Shown in pieces: positions 59,286 through 64,000 of a stretch of DNA of 64,000 nt. The translations under genes were made by a program, and so were the position numbers. A model generated the notes under the pieces. The model saw only the letters and a program-made list of their open reading frames with translations. It had not been told where the DNA came from and did not search any database. The DNA is from Linepithema humile (taxonomy: Eukaryota > Arthropoda > Insecta > Hymenoptera > Formicidae): positions 13,659,501 through 13,723,500 of the forward strand of contig NC_090131.1 of the NCBI RefSeq assembly GCF_040581485.1, read 5' to 3'. Position 1 is the first letter of the stretch. Each line of letters opens with the position of its first letter.

Positions 59286-60380
59286 CAAGCTATACATAGA
59301 AGATGGGGAAAGATGAACTTACGTAAAATAATAGAATATTTAGAAGTACTGTGTAAAAACGGAGTTCCTGCAGATAGAAATTTATTGAGAATAATAAATC
59401 ACTACCAAAATTTTAAACATTTAATAGGAACAAATGGTAAAATGAGAAATATAGAATTGTGTAATACATTATCTAAAATTAAGAACAAAGGAATAAATCA
59501 TTTTTATAATACAATATCAGAAGATATTATTAAAGATTTACATAACTATAACAATAAAATAGAAAAAAATGACTTTGTAAGATACAGAGCTAAAATAACA
59601 AAACCTTCATACAAAAGATTGAACAGTTCTATAGACTTTTACAGTACTAGTTATCCAGGAGTCGGAAAGGTTCTATTAGAAGATGTAAAAAAAATATTTA
59701 ATAGTAAATATGATATAATCGAAATCCAGAGAGAATTTTATAAATCTGTTCCAAAGTACAGATACTACGAATATAGTAAAAAAATACCAAAATGGAAAGT
59801 TTCAGAAAAAGAAAAAAAACATGGAACTACAAATATTTGTATTCAAGACGATAAATATAACTGCTTGTGTTTCACGAGTACAATAAATAGATATTTTGGA
59901 TCTAATTTTATATCTAATTCAACTGGTGTTATTTTAAATAATCAACTAAAAGATTTTCCAGATTATTATAATAAATCAATATCTAGAATTTCGCCCCCAT
60001 TATATTCATCAGTAATAATAATGTTAAAGAACAAAAAATCTATATTAATGATGGGAGGAACTGGTGGATATAGAATTCCAAGTGGAGTATTAAACGTTAT
60101 GTATAATATCTTTAGAAATAATATGACATTTAAAGACGCAATTGATAATCCTAGATTGTTTTCGAATAAATATAAAGAAATACAAGCCGAAAAATGCTAT
60201 CTTACTAATAGATTATGTGATAAATATTATGAAAGAGTCAATGGAATGAAAAATAATAACGTGGTAATTTATGATTATAGCTCATACAATACTGTTACTG
60301 GAATTTATAAGAGAGAACCAGTATTTGATTTGAGAAGAGGAGGTTATGGATTAAGATTTAGTAGGTTCGAGTATATATAA
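59286..60380 (+). pseudogene. Gamma-glutamyltransferase 2, right arm, N-terminus missing
   Basis: Open from the junction to 60380; the first Met (59313) is internal. It has the two bases lost in the left arm, so the catalytic Thr region (KKHGTTNI), STINRYFGSNF and GGTGGYRI are in one frame. The first roughly 120 codons, including the signal peptide, are absent because the duplication broke inside the gene. So neither arm holds a whole GGT2. Confidence 0.88.
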
Positions 60381-60462
60381 TTAACAAATTTTGTTTTCAT
60401 CTTCCAGTAATATTTTCTAGTCATTATATTTTCAATATTTTTTAAATTTTTATTTTAAATAA

Positions 60463-62192
60463 ATGAAACTGTTATACTTTTTATATTTAGTAGAATTATT
60501 AGTTTGTAGCTGTAAAAAATATGATAGTTCTATATATGATAAGATTGGGAACAATGCAATAGTTAGTAACTTTAGAGTATGCGCAGAGAACGCAAAAGAA
60601 ATAATTGAAAAGGGAGGTAACGCGATTGATGCAGCTATTTCGACTATGTTATGTGAAGGTGTTGGAAAACCTCAAGATATGGGACTCGGAGGAGGATTCT
60701 TTGGAATAATAAAATTTTTAAAAACAGATAAAACTTTTATAATAAATTTCAGAGAAGTCGCGCCTATAAAATTAAATACATCTTCTTTTGATTTTAAAAC
60801 TTCTAATAAAATATTTGGTAAAGTAGTTGGAGTTCCTTCCGCCTTAAAGGGATATTACCATTTGCATAATAATTATGGAAAGTTAAAGTGGGAAAATATA
60901 GTGAATCCAATAGCAAAACTTGCAGATAACGGATTTGAATGTGTAATAGGAGATATACTAGAGAAATATCAATACACACACACACACATGTGTATATATA
61001 TATATATATATATTGAAGAAAAATATAGAGATGTTTTTATAAATAATAAAACTGGAATGGTATACCAAAATAACGATATATGGATAAGAAAAGATTTATC
61101 AAAAACTCTAAAAGATATTTCAAAGTATGGAGAAGAACTATTTTACAGAAATAAAACATACACAACGATGCTATTAAATGAAGTTAATTTGCAAAACGGA
61201 ATATTAACAAACAACGACTTTCTTAAAGTCAAACCATTAATTACAAAACCCTTGGTTCAGTATTATACTTTCAACGGAAAAAGATACAAGTTAGAAACAA
61301 CAAATCTTCCAGGGGGAGGTATATCTGTTATTTTTGTTTTAGGTATTCTAGAATCATATATGGAAAAGAATAATAACTCCGATAAACAAAGATTGAACTA
61401 TGTAATAATAGAAGCATTGAAGTATTCATTTTCAATTAGGACAAATTTCGGAGATCCGAGATTCAATAATATGAATGGATTAATCGGATTGATGAAAAAT
61501 AAAAAATTCCAAGAAATAACGTTAAATAAAATATTATTGAATAATAAAACATCTAACGACGATAAACATTACTATCAGAGATTTTCATTATTACCAGACT
61601 CTGGAACAGCAAATATTGTAATTAAAACAAATGATGCTATTATTTCCCTAACGAGTACAATAAATTTAAGATTTGGATCGTGGATCATTTCAAAATCTGG
61701 TATAATATTTAACAACCAAATGAGCGATTTTTCACTTCCAAATAGGATAGACGCCGGTCATCTCCCTCCTGCTAAATATAATTTTCCAGAGCCAGGAAAA
61801 TATCCTATCTCGTCTATTGCAACTAGTATTTTAAGTGAGTTAGACAAAAAGACTAATAAATATAATGCCAAATACGTATTAGGAGCAGCTGGAGGTCCTA
61901 AAATAATATCATCAATAGTTCAAGTGTTAAATAATATTATAAACAAAGATATATGAATATAGTTGATGCTATCAAAGCTCCGAGATTTCATCATCAACTC
62001 GAGCCAAATTTATTATTCTCCGAAAGAGAATTTAGTAAAAATAATCGTGAATTATACAGAAGATATAACTACCACGAATCAATACCATATATGAAGGGAG
62101 ATTATAGTGCAGTTACAGGAATAAGTATTGATAATGGTAAAATTTCTGCAACATTTGATCACAGAAGACCAGGAGGAGCATGTGTGTTCTAA
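60463..62192 (+). pseudogene. Gamma-glutamyltransferase 1, right arm
   Basis: Same layout as the left-arm gene: a 497-codon frame (60463-61956) and a 79-codon tail in a shifted frame (61953-62192), broken at the identical position in a short AT repeat. So the break predates the duplication. It keeps G123 in the usual Gly-Val-Pro and G286, but has P283 where the family usually has Ser, and F96. Thr382, Arg97 and GAAGG are present. The CA/TA microsatellite at codons 171-184 is identical in length. The tail differs by K for R. Confidence 0.88.
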
Positions 62193-62303
62193 AATAATTA
62201 ATATTGTACATTTTTCTAGTCGTTAATCTTTAAATATTTGTATAAACGTTAATAATATTAATTTATTCCAATCTTAAAACTATTTATAATTATAATATAA
62301 TAA

Positions 62304-62942
62304 ATGAAATTATTAATTTTATTAGTTATAATTTTTTCTTGTAAATCAGAACTTATTGTATTCAAAGAATCAGAACATACTGATTTAAGTCATATATATA
62401 ATTACTTCAACGAAATAGATAAAATCATAACTCTTAATAATAGCTTCGATAAAAACACATTCAGATCGTATGACGATATATACAACATAACAGGATATAT
62501 ACTACCAGGAGGAAAGTCAAACTTTTCTGATTACAAATCCAAGTATTGGGAATATACAAATTTAGTAATGGAAACAAATAAACCAAAAATATGTATATGC
62601 CTCGGAATGGAACATGTCGTAAAATATTTTACAAACGTTACTTTTTCAAGATGTTATATATACAGAACGATGTTAGATAACGAATATCACAATCATAAAT
62701 GGTGTATAAGAAAGTCATCATTACATAAAAATTTATATAAATTTAATGATAAAAACATATATATAAAATATAAAAGATACAATAACATGACATTCTTAAA
62801 CGAAATTAAAAGCTATAAACATAATATGTACGGATTCGCATACCATCCAGAAAAAAAAATTCTATCGTTAAAATCGAAACATTTAAGTTCTAAAGATAAA
62901 AATACTAAAATTAAGATTAAAAATTTTATAAAAGGAATGTAA
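62304..62942 (+). CDS. Secreted gamma-glutamyl hydrolase-like protein, right arm
   Basis: Protein identical to 52654-53292: signal peptide, Cys99 and His181/Glu183 all present, and a TAAATG start context retained. Two open copies of this gene exist in the window. Confidence 0.8.
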   Translation: MKLLILLVIIFSCKSELIVFKESEHTDLSHIYNYFNEIDKIITLNNSFDKNTFRSYDDIYNITGYILPGGKSNFSDYKSKYWEYTNLVMETNKPKICICLGMEHVVKYFTNVTFSRCYIYRTMLDNEYHNHKWCIRKSSLHKNLYKFNDKNIYIKYKRYNNMTFLNEIKSYKHNMYGFAYHPEKKILSLKSKHLSSKDKNTKIKIKNFIKGM

Positions 62943-62946
62943 CTTA

Positions 62947-63405
62947 CTATTTTATTCCACTAGATCCAAATCCTTTTGATCCTCTTTCTGTATTATTGAT
63001 ATCTAATTCATTTTTTGTAATCTCTAATAATTCAACATTTTCTATCTTCTCACATATAATTTGAGCAATTTTATCTTCTTTATTTATTACAAACGGAGCA
63101 TCTCCATAGTTATACATTATTACAAATATCTCTCCTCTATAATCACTGTCTACAACGCCTCCTCCTACATCTAACAATTTTAAAGCCAGTCCAGATCTGG
63201 AAGCAATTCTTCCATAACATCCGTTTGGTATTATAACTTTCAAATTAGTCGGTATAGGATCATTTTTATTTGGAATTGGATAGATAATATGATCTGAGGA
63301 CGCTCTTAAGTCATATCCAGCAGAACACATCGATGCCTTAACTGGAGCATAGGCATTATCTGAAGTCTTGTAAAACAGAAGATGTCTACAATTTGCCTTA
63401 TCCAT
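62947..63405 (-). CDS. dut: dUTPase, right arm
   Basis: Protein identical to 52191-52649, with all five motifs, convergent with the hydrolase and four bases from it. Confidence 0.95.
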   Translation of the reverse strand: MDKANCRHLLFYKTSDNAYAPVKASMCSAGYDLRASSDHIIYPIPNKNDPIPTNLKVIIPNGCYGRIASRSGLALKLLDVGGGVVDSDYRGEIFVIMYNYGDAPFVINKEDKIAQIICEKIENVELLEITKNELDINNTERGSKGFGSSGIK

Positions 63406-63478
63406 TTTACATACAGCAATAAAATTTCAAATTATAATCAAATATTAAATATATAATAAACAAAATAAAAAATTATAT

Positions 63479-63710
63479 TTAAGATGAACAAGATTCACAT
63501 AATTCCTTAGGTTTGATATATTTTGTCTCTATTCTTAAGTAATATAATCCTGTCTTTAACTTACATTTCCATGCTTTGAATATCAACCTATTTATTTTGT
63601 TATATATATCTTCCTCATTACTATTTATATAAATATTCATAGATTGGCTTTGATCTATAAACGGAGCCCTGTCTATATAATAATCAATTAATACATCACT
63701 GTCCAATTCA
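63479..63710 (-). pseudogene. Reductase large-subunit tail, right arm
   Basis: Inverted copy of 51886-52117, preceded by the target-duplication copy attca (63706-63710) and the LTR. The rest of the gene would lie beyond the BEL/Pao element outside the window, if it was copied at all. Confidence 0.92.
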
Positions 63711-64000
63711 TGTCGTATTGTGATTTTTATACAAAGAAGTTCACTCAATGTATTAGTTTCGTATCTATGTTTATTTGTGATTATGTTATATTTCGTACAA
63801 ATAATACTGTAGGTTTCAGAGGATTCGGCCTCGTATGTATCTCGGCTTGTTATAAAGTCGCGATATTATACAGATCTAAACTTCGTGAATTAATCTCGCT
63901 GCTTATATAGCATCTTGCGGTGGTAGAAGGGAACCAATCAGAAGAAATACATTTTAAGTAACCAATCTAAATGGTCATAATCTTATGTGACGCGGTTATC
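63711..64000 (-). repeat. BEL/Pao LTR, inverted, partial
   Basis: 290 of 425 bases, with the 3'-LTR version of the terminal bases (attgtgat where the 5' LTR would read atcgtgat). So the duplicated segment was copied from the 3' side of the inserted element. It continues past the window. Confidence 0.95.

Larger units (their letters stand above)
59286..64000. repeat. Right arm of the giant inverted repeat (continues past window)
   Basis: Reverse complement of 51596-56308. It begins with caagctatacatagaag inside GGT2 and is still matching inside the LTR at the last base. The arms differ by one 2-bp indel and a handful of substitutions (five amino-acid changes across the GGT genes plus their tails). 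Confidence 0.95.

Noticed and set aside
51596..64000. Poxvirus inverted terminal repeats or a telomere concatemer junction
   Set aside because: Both arms carry the host LTR, and the centre holds asymmetric viral and pogo-like sequence rather than a telomere hairpin.

Overview
The window reads as AT-rich nuclear DNA of an insect, most likely a hymenopteran (parasitoid wasp or ant). Support: spliced genes with GT/AG introns, secreted reprolysin-type metalloprotease paralogues in tandem, and Helitron, hAT, BEL/Pao, pogo-like and mariner-like elements. No species can be named from sequence alone.

Layout. (1) 1-28,000 is repeat territory: two copies of a Helitron 3' end, an intact Helitron Rep/helicase gene, an intact hAT element with an 8-bp target duplication, and at least ten long foldback (self-complementary) elements, some nested. 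A three-exon gene fragment with an RPA70-like OB fold lies at 2.1-4.4 kb on the minus strand. (2) 28-30.9 kb is mixed sequence with a possible GC-rich 5' end of a host gene (minus strand) and a small hAT MITE. (3) 30.9-41.6 kb is a tandem array of ADAMTS-like secreted metalloproteases: a 3' relic, one intact five-exon gene (A), and one seven-exon gene (B) carrying three catalytic domains in series. The first two of these have lost every zinc ligand, and B has an in-frame stop. (4) 42.1-64 kb is a block of endogenous large-DNA-virus genes, best explained as entomopoxvirus-like. It holds tryptophan-repeat proteins, ribonucleotide reductase large subunit, dUTPase, a secreted gamma-glutamyl hydrolase-like protein, two secreted gamma-glutamyltransferases and small membrane or secreted ORFs. 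Several start codons sit in the TAAATG context typical of poxvirus late genes.

The viral block has been reworked by the host genome. A 461-bp foldback MITE sits exactly between host sequence and viral sequence. A young BEL/Pao retrotransposon (425-bp LTRs, three differences seen, TSD tgaat) splits the reductase gene. A pogo-like transposon cuts a second tryptophan-repeat gene. A segment from the 3' LTR through the reductase tail, dUTPase, hydrolase and both transferases was then duplicated in inverted orientation. This made a palindrome with arms of at least 4.7 kb around a 3-kb spacer; the right arm runs off the window.

Functionally, the viral genes group into nucleotide supply (reductase, dUTPase) and an unusual secreted gamma-glutamyl set (two transferases plus a hydrolase). 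Inverted-arm copies of dUTPase and the hydrolase are open and identical at protein level. The transferases carry frameshifts, one of them shared by both arms. Whether any are expressed by the host cannot be told from sequence.
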